The notes: generated by a model not told the origin, from the letters alone. Positions 10,520 to 22,536 are shown, counted from the stretch's first letter. The stretch: 64,000 nucleotides of DNA from Gnetum montanum (GCA_015680685.1 MNCI01021426.1:27572-91571), one strand, 5' to 3'. Translations and numbers: made by a program.

Positions 10520-13340
10520 ATGTTAAATATAATAAGGTTTGAGATAGGAATGGTTGACTGGATTGGTCAATTCATTCCCATTCATGTCCACCAATTTAAA
10601 TGCTCTACTGCCATAAGCTTTAATGACCAAGAAAGGTCCTTTTCAATTGGTTGAGAACTTATCTACATATTCACAAACAATCTTAAAGACAATATCTCCT
10701 TTCTTGACTTTTTGTCTATTTAGATCATGATGATGTTATCATTTCTACTTCTCTTGATATCATTTGATGTGAGCAAGCATTTGTATTTGTTACTCCTATA
10801 CCAAATTGAGGTTAATGGTACACAACTCCTTATTCTATTCATCATTGATGAATTTAGATAGAACTACTCTTAAGAATAGCACCTATAGTTCAAGAGGCAT
10901 GACAACTTTAGATTCATAAATAAGGCTATATGGGATCGCTCCAGTTGTAATTCTAAAAATTATCCTATAGGCCCAAAGTACATGCATGAGTTTCTCATGC
11001 CACTTGCATCTGCTATTATTTAGCATCTTTTTTAAGTAGGTTTATGATAACTTTGTTACTTGCTTTGGCTTGTACATAATATGGTGAGAAAAAGGAATGT
11101 TTGATGTTTAGTTGTTGATAAAAGGTTTGCATTTCCTAGCTATTGAATTGTGGTCCATTGTCTATGACTATAGTCAAGGGTATGCCAAAATGGGACATTA
11201 TGTTTTCTAATATGAGTTTTCAGACTTGTTGAGATGTTGTTTTTCTTAGAGGAATAGCTTCAACCTACTTCATAAAATATTTAGTTGCAATAATGATAAA
11301 GCTCTACCCTACGAATGAATTAGGTGTTATAAGTCCAATAATGTTGATTTCCCATCATCGAAATTACCACATGATCTAAGTAGTATGTAACTTATTTGGT
11401 GGCATGTGTATTAGGTTACTATGATGTTGACATGTATCACAAGTTTTAATCTTTTGTAGGTAGTCACTTTTCATATAGAACTAATAGTATCCTAATTGTC
11501 TAATCTTTGCAACAATGGCTTTGGGTCCTATATGTCCTCCACAGATGCCCTTGTGAACCTACTCAAGGACTATGCAAGCTTTGATTTTGCCCAAGCACAC
11601 TAACAATATGGCATTATAGGACCTTCGACATAATGTGTTATTTGCTACAATGACATATTGTTTTAATCTTTTATGTACAATATCCTTTTGGAAAGCAATC
11701 AAGCTCTGTGGAGATTCACCATGCATTGGATAAAACTTAATATCATTGTACCACCATCATTGAGGAATATTATTGATAGTAGTTATAGAGACACCTTTAG
11801 TGGTCCACGTGATGGGTAGAGCATAGTTATCCATCAAGTAAGATAACTTGCTAAACACATCTAGCGTCATACTTAGGGCTAAGGTTGTAATGGTATCAGC
11901 TAAGGTGTTCTTGATTCAGGGTATGTGTTGAATGTCAACATCTGTAAACTGTAGCATGAGTTTATTGGCTAGGTCACAGTAATGTTGTAAATGTTTGCCT
12001 TTGCCTACACAAACCTTAGTTACTTGGTTAGCTACAAGTTGTGAATCATCTTTTATCATCAAATATTTGATCCTTGGTTATGAGCTACAATCATTCCTTT
12101 GATTAACCCTTCATATTCTACTATGTTGTTGGTACATGGAAATTGAAAACAATAAGTGAAAGGTTGGATCACATAAGAGCATGAATATATGATGGCAGTA
12201 GCACTGGTCCCATGGGCAGTTGAAGCTCTGTCAAAGTGCATGATGACCTCATAACCTTCAGGTATGTCATTAACAATATTGACATGCTCATTAGGGAACT
12301 CAGGGTCGATGGCTACATTGTCCCCAATTGGGGAAGTTGTAAGTTATGCAGCTATAGCTTGACCTTTCATTGAGGGTTGGGAAATGTAATGTAGGTCGAA
12401 CTTAGTTGTTATGGCCTTTCACTGGGCTATTCAACTACTCTCATTTATATTGGTTGTTATGGCTCTTAGGAAATTGTCTTTACATATGATGTTGATTTGA
12501 CTCCTAAAGAGATAGTGTTTCCACTTCTTTAAGGAGAAGACTAGGGCTAAGATATAGTTCTCAACCTATGTGTATCGGGTCTCTAAGTTATTAGTGCATG
12601 GCTCAAATAGTAAATGGGAAACTCTACTCCATCATCTCATTTTTGATAGCATAGAGAAGCTATGGATGTGTTGGAGATCGCAAGGTTGATGTAAAATAGT
12701 TTATCCCTCTAAGGTGGGTACATGGTGGGTAGTTGGACCAATTCTTACTTAATATTGTCAAATGCTTCTTGACATTTGTTAGTCCACTCATAGTAAACTC
12801 CCTTGTTTAAGCAAGTGTTGCATGGATCATAGCTTATTCATAAGTCTTGAAATGAACCTACGAATAAATTGCAATCTATCTTGTAATCTCTGTAGCTTCT
12901 TAAGGTTAGTCGATGCTAGTAAGTTGGTTATGCCTTTAATCTTATCAAGATCGACATGTATCCCTTCCTCAAATACTATGAAACTAAGCATCTTACTAGT
13001 TTTAATGCTAAAGACACTCTTCTTAGGATTAAGTCTAAGCTTGTATTTGTGACATCGTTGGAGTACTAAGTTGAGGTCATGTGCATGATTATTGATCTTC
13101 TTGGACATTATTGCTATGTTGTCAACATAATCATTAAGTAACCCTAGCATGTAGTCACTAAATATGTAGGTCATGTCTCATTATTAGGTCATGCCTACAT
13201 TCTTTAGATTGAATGGAATCATGGTATAACAAAAGATTCCCAAGGCATCATGAAGGTCATGTAGAGTTGATGTTTTGGGTTAATTCTAACTTGATTAGTG
13301 GGCAAAGCATTGTAGCCTAGGTAGAAGTGATCTTGAGGAA
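10520..13340 (-). pseudogene. Ty3/gypsy Tat-lineage pol fragment (RT, RNase H, archaeal-type RNase H, integrase)
   Basis: Read on the - strand from right to left. RT (about 13340-12830) shows GYNALPTNQVRIN, then DYVDNIAIMSK, LRLNPKKSVFS and RLQFIRRFISRL. A connecting RNase H (about 12800-12400) follows. Next is the second, archaeal-type RNase H characteristic of Tat elements (about 12250-11950), with MHFDRAS, PCTNNIVEYEGLI and DIQHIPRIKNTLAD. Then integrase (about 11620-10520) with CDTCQHH, KWHEKLMHVLWAYR and AFKLVDMNGNEL near the C terminus. The RT YVDD motif is YVDN (codon at 13118-13120). There are several stops and frameshifts. No gag, protease or LTR of the same element adjoins; the left end of RT is cut off at about 13340 against a + strand ORF. 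This is a truncated fossil. Confidence 0.85.
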
Positions 13341-13344
13341 GGAG

Positions 13345-16122
13345 TCAATAACAAAACTAGTAACAACAACCCTAGGAGCAAGAAGCAGAGGTGATACATG
13401 CTATTGAGCCTCTTCAGAAGGAGCCTAAAGTGGAATCTACTATATAGATTTGTATTATAGAAATGGGCCAATCCAAATAGGATGAAGCTCTAAGACTAAG
13501 ATCTAATTTAAAGGTCATCTCATGGAAGCCTACCTAGAATAGATCAGAACCAAGGAGACTCAGAGTTCTATCTTACAGGAGTTGAACTTGGGATCCTTCT
13601 TGGAGTTGGCACCTAAGGAGGTCAAGATGTACTTATAGGGGTCCCCTCTATGGCTTATCCTCTCTAACAATGGAGAATGGTACATGGGGAAAACCTACCT
13701 ATTTTGAAACAACCAACAAGGAGATGCATTAGTGAAAAGTAAAGACATCACCATCTCCTATTTAGTTGAAGCCATTGTAAACTCCTTTGTTTGTCCAACA
13801 CTGGAGAAAAGCTTAGTAAAATTTCCACATGGGTAGTCCCAATAGTGAAAAAGGAATGGGTACAATGATGTTATGGAGTGAATCATAAGGAGTGAAGTGT
13901 CTTGATAAAGGTAGAGAGAACCTATGTTAAAATCATGACCTATCATCTAAACCAAATGGTAAGGCCAAGTAATATAACAACCTTCTTTGCTAGAGGACAT
14001 GCAGCTTGAAGTAGGAAATTTCCTATCAACCTATCCCAACTCATCTTTCTAGAAATCAAGAATAACTTCAAGAAAAATGAGAAGGGTAGAAAGACACTCT
14101 CTTTTTGATGTCTAATCAAGAAATTATGTAAAAGGAGAGGTACAACTTGCTACTCCAATCATGTAGTTTACCTTACTCCTACTAAATCATGGTAGGAGAT
14201 GACTAAGGATAAGATAGCGATGAAGTTTTAGGAAGAGGAGCAATCATCACCATCATCACTTGTAGCCCTAGACACCAAACCAAAAATTCTTACAACTATA
14301 GAGTATTTTAGAAAACTTTAGGAGCAACAACTACATCAATAATAAGGATTTGTGGGTGGTGGGGAGTCATCTATCTATCATCTAGCCATGAGCTATCTAA
14401 ATGAGGTTGCAAGGACATCATCTAGTTGGATAGTGAGATAGTATGACTCTTCTTTGCATAGCGGAACTAGGAGTCCATGAGACCTAATCCAAGTGCTAGG
14501 GAGGTCACTATGTCCATTCCTGGATAAGCATTTTTCAAAATTTCAAGAAATGTATCAACATTCTCTATTATGTTGGAGAAAGAAGAAGGGGCAATAGTCC
14601 TAATGATGCCACATAAGGGCCAAGAGATAGTAGCAGAGGTGATGGCTAATAGAGTTGTTGAAGTCTTCAATGCTCCTACCACATTTGTACCCAATATAGC
14701 TATCATGAAAAATGTTCATACATTAGCAAGAGTAGGGAGTGACTAGATGAGCATTTCTCAACACAAGGATGTATTCGAGAGACATGTAGGAACTAGGTAA
14801 TTGCTTTCAAAGATCTTTGATATCAAAGAAGATATTATTGCAAACCAGTTGTAGCTACTAGAGACAAGGGAAAAGTTGTTGGTCATAAATCTACAACTTG
14901 AGAAGGCCATCATGACTAGTCATTGGTTGATCATTGAAGTTATAGAGTTATGAGCCTATCTCTTAGAGCATGCCATTCTCTAGCTTGAGCTTACATAGGA
15001 TGAAGCTTTTCAATAACTTTAGTAGAAATATTAGGAGGCCAAGAATGTAAAGGAGATGATGATTTTTGATGTGTTCATGTTAGAGGTCATGGCCAACAAC
15101 ACTAATAAGGACTTGTTGCAAGTTTAGAAGGAGAACTTGGTCTTCATAAGAAGCAATCATTGCCCACTAGATGCTCAAAAACAAAATGATTAGATGGTTG
15201 AATACATCTACCAATAGCATGAGCAAATTTCCAAGGTTAACTTGAACTTGTGGAAGTTGACAACTAAAAATAGGAATCTCTCGATGGAGGAGATTCATTC
15301 TCTTTTCTAGAGAACTATAATTGAGATAGTTTTCTGAAAGAATGAGGCCCTAAAATTTGAAAGAGTGAAAACCCACTACAAGGACCAGGTTGAACTACTT
15401 AAGAAAGATAATGAAAAGGAAATAAAATCAGCTAAAGCAAAGATGAATGAGGCCATCCAACAACTCCAATAAAGAGGTGATGCATGGTAGTCCATATTTG
15501 ATGGATTAAATGTGTACAATAAGGCATGAATCTTCTTAAAGAAGTGTAGATTGAGGAGATGACTGAGTATATGGAGCCTACCAATCTCCTATATGCAAAC
15601 TTGGCAATGTTGATAGTAGGGAGGTTAAGGACTGAACTAGAGAAGTAGGTCACTAGCTCCTACCTCCTCTATGAGATGGAGTTCAAGCTCCATAAGGAAA
15701 CAAAAAAAAAGTTTGAAACAACCAATGTGGAGCTTGAAGCTCTTAGAAGTAGATTCACTAATCAACAAATTATTGTTAAGAACCTAATAAGGAGGATGAA
15801 TGACTAGCAAGAGCTGTAGAACCTTGTAAATATATTCAATATTAAACATAAAACATTTGCAGCCTAGTTTGTCAACATGAAGGAGATGCTTTCTTCAATG
15901 TCATGTCCATGGGATATCCCTACACTAGCTCATCTAAGTAAAGCATCTTGAACCGTATATGACCCATGGAGTAAGAAATAAAAGATGAAGATACTTCTAG
16001 ATGCCTTTAAACTTCTAGTAGTAGTAGTGGTAGCAGTAAGATTGTGGCAACCCCCAATAGCACCAAGACATGATGAAGGATCATCTGAGCCATAGGAGTC
16101 TCCACCTCTAAGCACCATGTGA
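13345..16122 (+). pseudogene. element D accessory ORF (transposon-protein-like domain plus coiled coil), degenerate
   Basis: Parallel to the accessory ORF of element C (35793-38657). Shared blocks are the N-terminal AIEPLQKEPKVES (AIGPLKEEAKVES in C); FFARGHAA and the FPINLSQLIFLEI region (FPINLPLIYLEM in C, interrupted by a stop); ERYNLLL in place of the CRRGG region; then a long Lys/Glu/Gln-rich coiled coil with YLLYEMEFKLHKETKKKFE and NLIRRMND. It ends SPPLSTM and TGA at 16120-16122. The first 30-40 codons are missing because the ORF is joined to the - strand pol at about 13340. There are many stops and frameshifts. The 3' LTR follows after a 250 bp noncoding tail. Function of this protein class is unknown. 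Confidence 0.7.
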
Positions 16123-16370
16123 GACTTCACCATGCCTCTGTCCATTTAATAGGTACCTATAAAAGTTTTGTTTAAGTATCAAAATTTTGTTGTAAATTTA
16201 CATCCATTTGTGTAATCCATATAATATGGCACTCAAAGTTAATCAAAGTTAGTTAGTTAGTTAGTCTATCAATAAAGTTCCACACTTTCTAAAATTTTGT
16301 AAGAAACTCAATCCCAACTTTGTTCACTTGAGGAGAAATTTTTAGTTAGACGTGGAGGTATGTTGAAGCA

Positions 16371-17249
16371 TCAATAAGACAGGATGCATCGATGCATGCT
16401 TGTCAACATAGCCCTATTGATATATCCTCATTGATGTATCCTATGATGCATTGGTGTAGGTATTTTGACATTGATGTAGACATTTCCTATATAAATGTGC
16501 ATACCTGTTGCATTTATGGTACTTATTAGTCGTAGCTTAGCAAAACCCTTATAGTTTATTCTAGTAAAAGTTAGAATATTTTCCCTTTTAGTGCCCACAG
16601 CATGGATTTAATTGACTGTACAACATTTTATTTGAGTGCATCTATACTTTGACACATTTGCATGAGTAGGAACAAAATCAAGATTTCTTCTATCCATTAC
16701 AACACTTAAACTAGCATAATTATACTTTTTCATAATTTACTTTATATGAAATTTAATTCCTTGTTAGTAAGTAATTAATTTTATCTTTAATAAGAAACAT
16801 GAGTACAATCACTTCAAGTATAATATAGTAATTCTTAGTAATCCTAGTAGTGGATACTTGGTGCACCTACTAGTATATACTTGGTAACCTAGTAGTGTTA
16901 ATATCTATTTAGGATGTGTATGACAAGTGGGAATAGATACTCTATGTTAGGCTAGTTAATTAATGAAGAAGTTAATTTTAATATTAAAACTTTATTCATT
17001 TATTCATTTAGCAAGGTGGAGATAAATAATAAAAAGTATAAAAAATGAATATCTTATGCCTCAACCACACTTAACCATACGCATTGATTAATACAAGTAT
17101 GGATTCAGAAGACAATTACTTATAACTATATATTTCACCATTTGGGAATATTAGTCACTTAGGTAAATAAGTTGACCAAATTCAACCCAATCACATGTGA
17201 ACACTTGCAATTCATATGGTTGGGTGTAGAGACTACCTGTTTCTCATCA
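16371..17249 (+). mobile_element. D-type LTR (3' LTR of element D)
   Basis: Preceded by CTTGAGGAGAAATTTTTAG and the PPT-like CGTGGAGGTA (16361-16370). Starts TGTTGAAGCA and ends GTTTCTCATCA. U3 holds the perfect 14-nt palindrome ATGCATCGATGCAT at 16384-16397 and related ATTGATGTA units; TATATAAA lies at 16488-16495. The 3' half matches the A-, B- and C-type LTR pattern (CTTAACCATACG, then TATGGTTGGGTGTAGAGAC). Right after it lies Ty1/copia RT sequence, so D was inserted in that element. The left partner LTR is not identified. Confidence 0.8.
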
Positions 17250-17730
17250 CCATAGTACTTGTAGATCCTTCATCTCAAATTATTCTTTCATATGTTTCCA
17301 AAAGTCTAAAATTAGTTTTTCATAACTTGATAAGAAGATCAAGTCATTAACATACAATGAGATCAAGATGACATTAATGCCTACATGCTTGAAGTTGAAA
17401 GTAGGCTTAAACATACAAATTTTATAGCTGCTATTGAGAAGGGAATCATTGATTTTATCTAACCAAGATCTTGCATCTTACTTGAGCCCATGGAGAGCCT
17501 TGTTGAGCTTGCATACTATGTCTTCTTGGTCTTTAATTTCAAACTATTTTAGTTTGAGAATGTAGACTTCTTCTTCTAACATACCATTAAGGGAGGCTGA
17601 GTTAATATCCATTTGATACATTTTCACTTTTTAATGGGCTTCTATGAAGATCATTAGCTTAACTATTTTAAATTTGGAAATAGAAGCAAGGATTTCTTCA
17701 TAGTGAGTGTGCTTCTTTTTTTTTAAAGTA
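17250..17730 (-). pseudogene. Ty1/copia reverse transcriptase fragment
   Basis: On the - strand the sequence encodes CKLNKALHGLK, an old form of the copia KLxKALYGLKQ motif. It is followed by SLYVNDLIFLSSYEK, the catalytic YVDD region with the first Asp changed to Asn (codon 17346-17348). The fragment is bounded on the left by the D LTR (ends 17249) and on the right by the 5' LTR of element A1 (starts 17731). The integrase and gag of the same copia element continue on the other side of A1 at 26303. Stops are present. Confidence 0.85.
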
Positions 17731-18565
17731 TGATAAGTTATCATTTTGTTGGCCGCGATATCGCATACGTGATATCGCGTACGCGATATCACGTATGCGA
17801 TATTACAGTCTGTCTCCTCATTTATAAATGAGAGTTAGATAGATCTGGTAGGCAGTTTTTAGAGTTATTAAGTTTAAGTTTTCAATAAGTTTTTAGTAAA
17901 TCAGTTTTCCTCTCAACCCTTTTCTCCCAATGTATGCCTACAGTGTGGTGATTGTAATTGTACGGCATCCTTATTTGAGTGTGACGTACTTGGACACGCA
18001 CATGATCGACAATAAAGATCGAGATTACTTCATCATTGCAGCATTCACTTAGCTTAATTATTTAATGTTTATTGTTATTTATTGCTTTCGTAGTTAACAT
18101 CTCTCTACCCTTATCTCCTAGTAACACGGAATGAGTACGACTTGATCATGAGCATTTAAGTGCCACTACTTGGTAACCCAGTAGCGTACCTAGGATCTGC
18201 GCTTGGTAATCCCAGTGGTAGTCATGCACAAGGTCCAAGATGTGTATGGATGATTGAGGAACGGATGCTCATCGCACTTAGGTTAGTTAGATTCTCTCTC
18301 ACACACACTCTCTCTCCTAGCTTAGTTCATATTATTTTCCATTATCTCCCAGAATAGCATTAGTATAGGAACACATCATACACCTCACTCTGGACTAAAC
18401 CATACATGACAAAGTTAACACTAGTCCAGATGGGACGACAACGAACTACGATCTAAGAATAACTGTCTAGATACCATAACTAGTTCGTCTACAGAGTTTG
18501 ACCGGATTGTGCATGAAACGCTCGTATTCATATGGTTGAGTGTAGGGGTACCTCACCACTCATCA
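17731..18565 (+). repeat. 5' LTR of element A1
   Basis: 835 bp, TGATAAGTTATC to CCACTCATCA. U3 carries the palindrome array at 17753-17807, then TATAAATG near 17822. R/U5 includes CTCTCAACCCTTTTCTCCC, matching the 3' LTR. It is 42 bp longer than the 3' LTR, mainly because its palindrome array is longer. Confidence 0.9.
17753..17807. promoter_or_regulatory. palindrome array in U3 of A1 5' LTR
   Basis: About 2.5 overlapping copies of the GATATCGCGTACGCGATATC type (variants GCATACGTGATATC and ACGTATGCGATATT), ending some 15 bp before the TATA box. The array is rich in CpG while the surrounding element is CpG-poor. The 3' LTR has only one copy (25535-25557). Confidence 0.75.
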
Positions 18566-18566
18566 T

Positions 18567-18586
18567 TGGCATTGTTGCTGGGGACG
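18567..18586 (+). other. primer binding site, tRNA-Asp type
   Basis: TGGCATTGTTGCTGGGGACG, one base after the LTR end. It differs by transitions from TGGCACCGTTGCCGGGGATG in element A2 (58291-58310), which is complementary to the 3' end of plant tRNA-Asp. This PBS is characteristic of Athila-group Ty3/gypsy elements. Confidence 0.8.
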
Positions 18587-18709
18587 GTGCTAGTTATCTA
18601 GATTAGTTATATCATATAAGGTCACTGTATAGGAATTAACGATATATCTTTTAGGAAGAAATGATTACAAAAAAAAGTCACATACCAATTCACACACAAT
18701 TTCACAATC

Positions 18710-20654
18710 ATGCCTCTCCTACAAGACTATGATAATGCCACATCTAGTTAGGTAGTTCATTGGAGAACCAACGAATTATATGACAATGAAGATTGGAGTA
18801 CGCAATCCAAAGTGGGGGTTTCTTATAAACATAAACGAAGGCAACATCGTCCCAACGCACGAAAGCATAACTTAGTCAATGACGATGAACCCCTATTGGC
18901 CACTACAAGCCTAACGCAAATACAAGAGGCTGTTCAAATCTCCCGTAGGCATCGTAAAGAGAGCCGCCTACCCAGGCTTGATTTAAACAACTTTTCCAAT
19001 TTCTCAGGAGGCTATGACTTAAACCCGCAACAACATTTACAAGCCTTCTACGATGCCTATGCATGGAACAACATTGATAACAGTTGGAAAAAACTCAAGC
19101 TCTTTCCTATGACACTCGTTGGCCAAGCAAAAGTATGGTATAGATCGTTAAAACCAAATTCAGTACGATGTTGGCCAACAATGGTAGAACTCTTTAACGA
19201 AAGATATCAAACCTACGTAAGAGTGTCAGCCTTTAGTAAACAAATCCAAGAGTGGAAACAAGAACAACATGAACCCTTGGACATGGCCTTAGAAAGATAT
19301 TATCCACTATTAAACAACTATCCAGGCCATGAGTTCGTACCATATCATTGATGGGCTTCATGATGAAACAAGAGAGACCCTAGGAATGTATGCCTAAGGT
19401 CAACTATACAAACTACAAACCCATCAATTCCAAGAGCTTATTAAGTGGGTAGCAAAAGAAGAAGGAGAAATGGTTACATGGGAGAGTGTTGAAAAATATC
19501 AACGGGACCAAAATCTCCACTTAACAGAGGTCCATAATCATAAAAAGGAGAAATCATCTTTGCCAGTACAACAATCATTAGAAGAAGTTGAGGCAAAGAT
19601 CAATAAGGTGCTAGAATGGATGCATAAAAAGTGTGGAGAACATATCAATATTATTGAAGATAGAGTTTTGACAACTCAAGAAGTAGGACAAAATATCATT
19701 AGACAATCGGAAAGAAGGGATGAAGAAAATAAGAGCTCAACTACCAATCATATGTATGAATGTAACATTTGCCTGTACAATCACCCCAAGGGCCAATGCC
19801 CAATCTTGTTACATTTATATGAGCATTGGGGAAACATGTTACACCCAGAGTTCGTACAGAGATACTATGTTCGATCACGGTGGCAACAATCCTAGTCGTG
19901 GGGGAAGCCAACCCTAAACTGGAGATACCCTTCGTATCATCCGAATCTAAATGCTTATCTAGTTCAACATCCTATTTCCCCAACTAGGCCAACATACTCT
20001 ATCTCGCCGCATTATCATTCTCCTCAATACCATCAGCCCATGTCCTTAATGCAACCACCATCTTATGTACCTTACACTTCTCCTAAATTTCAACATTCTC
20101 ATCCTTTCCCTCCTTCTACATCACCACCAACTATTCCTGAAGTGTTTGCACCATAGCAACAACCCATGAACGTTACTTGTGCTACTATTGCCAATAGCAG
20201 TGAGAGACCTCCTCAACATCAAAGGCATCCCTTCTTTAGACATGACAATAGGAAGGGACAACATAATTCCAAGGCCACTACATTCTCCCACTCAGCACAA
20301 GTCCAACACTATGGTGCATCCTTCTCTTCGAACCCAACACCTCATGTCACTTCATCAGGGCCACCAATTAACACTCCAACAACCATATGGGCCAATGAAT
20401 ACAACCATGGAGAGCGACATCCTGATCCTTGCATACCATCTTACGGTCCCAAGTATCATAGTGGGTCAACTCTTTATCCGAGAATGACATCTCATAAATT
20501 GCCCCACTATGCTTACTATAATCAAGTGTGTGAAGCCCAATGGGGTAAGTATGACTAAGTTTCAATGTTTCCAACATGCAAGGATCCTTATCTTTCATTT
20601 ATTAATCCTTGCCATGCTCAATTGTTTAGTTATGAGGGATATCCCCCATTCTAA
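18710..20654 (+). pseudogene. element A1 gag (capsid, retrotransposon gag domain)
   Basis: Starts MPLLQDYDNATSS at 18710; the same start is kept in A2 at 58170. The capsid region has NFSNFSGGYDLNP, then LQAFYDAYAW, KLKLFPMTLVGQAKVWYRSL and LFNERYQTY, the plant retrotransposon gag pattern. A Cys-His knuckle CNICLYNHPKGQC follows near 19765, resembling Athila gag knuckles. The C-terminal part is Pro/His/Gln rich. There are frameshifts near 19345 and 19900 and several stops. TAA at 20556-20558 is probably a mutation: A2 has CAA there and reads on to the conserved YPPF stop, which corresponds to 20652-20654 here. No protease motif follows. Confidence 0.85.
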
Positions 20655-21983
20655 TAACAAGCAGGGTTAATAAATATTTTTTATTTTTTTTATTTTTACA
20701 ATTTTTTGTTTTCTAGTTTTTCATTTTTCAATTTCTTGTTTTATCTTTTTGTCTTTTTGTATTTTTGTCTTTTTATGAGTAATCTCATCTATGAACAATC
20801 AATTATTTGGACAATGAGCCCATTACACCCACTCATCCATTCTACAAATAAGAGGTTCTGTTCGAGGGTACAGTGATATTCTTGACATTCTTAAAACTTA
20901 AAATTAATTTTGTGTTCATTGTACCTCGAATGAAGAAGGATGGATCAAAAGGGAATGATTAGGGTGTGACATCAAGGGGACTTGCGGATTCTCTTTGGTG
21001 ACGTCTGTGAGAGTTATCACACAACGTGGTTGTACTAAGATCCTTGTAGATCTAACACAAAATGGGAGTAAGAGTAATCAAAAGGCACTCAAAAATCCAA
21101 TGTTGTTCTAGGGGGTCCCACTGGATAGACATGCACCCATGCCTGAAGGTTGGCAGCTTCTCTGGATTTAGCAATCAAGAAAAAAAAAGAAAAGAAAAAA
21201 AAGGAAGTGCTACAAAGCGAAAATCACTCCTCCCTTGAACAAAATGGCAAGTGATCGTACGCCTTGTTATTCTAGTACTCTCATAATTGCTCATCATGGG
21301 ATGAAACAATGTGGTGTCACTGATTAGAGGAATGGACTTGGTCCTGATCTTGGAACGATGGGTTAATGACACATTAATCATGCTTTACACGTAGGATTCA
21401 CTGTGCCCTGGGTCAGTTACCTCATGTCCCAATCTCTACAATCCCTTCTATAGTCTATCTCATCTCGTTGTTCATGTAATTATAGCTCATGTCTCATGTA
21501 GCATAGAATTTTGACCTCATTCCAGTGATACTTACATGTGTGTGTTTTGTGGAACGAGTGTGGATTACATTTAACCCTTCGACTGCCCACGAACACTTGT
21601 AAGTGTGGTTACGCAAGGGCATTATAGGTTGGCACCTGCTTTGGGGAGGACCCACTTGTGTAATTTTTGTAATTTGCACTCATAACACATCTTCCACACA
21701 TCATCTATTACCCTCAACGTATTTTCAATGATATTCTTTCCCTTATTACTATCCCTCCGAATTCCAACGTTCCTATGAACCATCACATGGACTTTTTTTC
21801 TCCCTTACCACCCGTGGCCCTTATTGATCAATTTCACCCACAAATAATTATATGTGCCTTTAGAACTAGTTAAATCACCCTAGAACCCTTTAACAGGTGT
21901 CCACATGTCCTTAGTTTCCATCATTCATTTCAGAAAAAATCTTCAAAATTCGGTATATTCCCTAGTGCCTTAACATCGATAGG
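20655..21983. other. A1 noncoding spacer with T-rich tract
   Basis: A T-rich tract of imperfect TTTTTGTTTTCTAGTTTTTC-like units lies at 20670-20780; it corresponds to the A-rich tract at 56340-56430 (A2) and the 33-bp repeats of B (48055-48186). The remaining 1.2 kb has no long ORF but matches A2 (55080-56330) closely and has counterparts in B and C, for example the GCTTTGGGGAGGACCCAC block near 21640. Conservation without coding suggests packaging, splicing or promoter signals. Confidence 0.6.
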
Positions 21984-22060
21984 CCGTGATATCGCATACA
22001 CGATATCACATACATGATATCGCATCACAAAAACCTATATATATGTGACCCCCCCCCCCC
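21984..22060 (+). promoter_or_regulatory. internal promoter-like module: palindrome array plus TATA
   Basis: GTGATATCGCATACACGATATCACATACATGATATCGC (in part) spans 21987-22023. After a 12 bp gap comes TATATATAT at 22036-22044, then a C13-type homopolymer at about 22048-22060. The array has the same palindrome family and the same order and spacing to TATA as the U3 of the LTRs, yet it lies 3.4 kb from either LTR and about 500 bp upstream of the accessory ORF start (22537). The same arrangement is present in A2 at 55012-55075. No transcript evidence is available. Confidence 0.6.
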
Positions 22061-22536
22061 TGCACCACTTGCCATCATTTTCAACTATTCATGCAAGGGA
22101 GTTTTTCAAATTTCTCTCTATGACTTGCGATTGTATGTCCCTTGCTTTCATACCTATATCTCGCTCGCTGGTCCTTCGATTTTCATTCCATCTAAGCCCA
22201 CTTGAACTCAAAGTGTTCAACTCAGTTGTGGGGGAGGGGCACATGCTGAATAGTGCATAACTTTTTTTGAAATTTTTCATCACCCAAAGTACATTATCAA
22301 GGGTAATTAGCTATTAAATTTAAGATAAGTGTGTCAAAAATAATTTTATCCCCTTAGCTAGACTGGAAAAAATAGATTTGGAAACCACCTAAGCAAAAAG
22401 GACTTAATCTTATAATATTTCGGGGACATGTAATTAATGTCACATGGAGATAAAAAAAATTCCATTAAGGCAAGTAGTAAGGTATAACCTAACTTCAAAA
22501 ACAACCTTACTAACGATTAGTCCCGTGTGATTGCAG

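Noticed and set aside
17753-17807. CRISPR-like array
   Set aside because: The GATATC units are palindromes without unique spacers, in a eukaryotic LTR.
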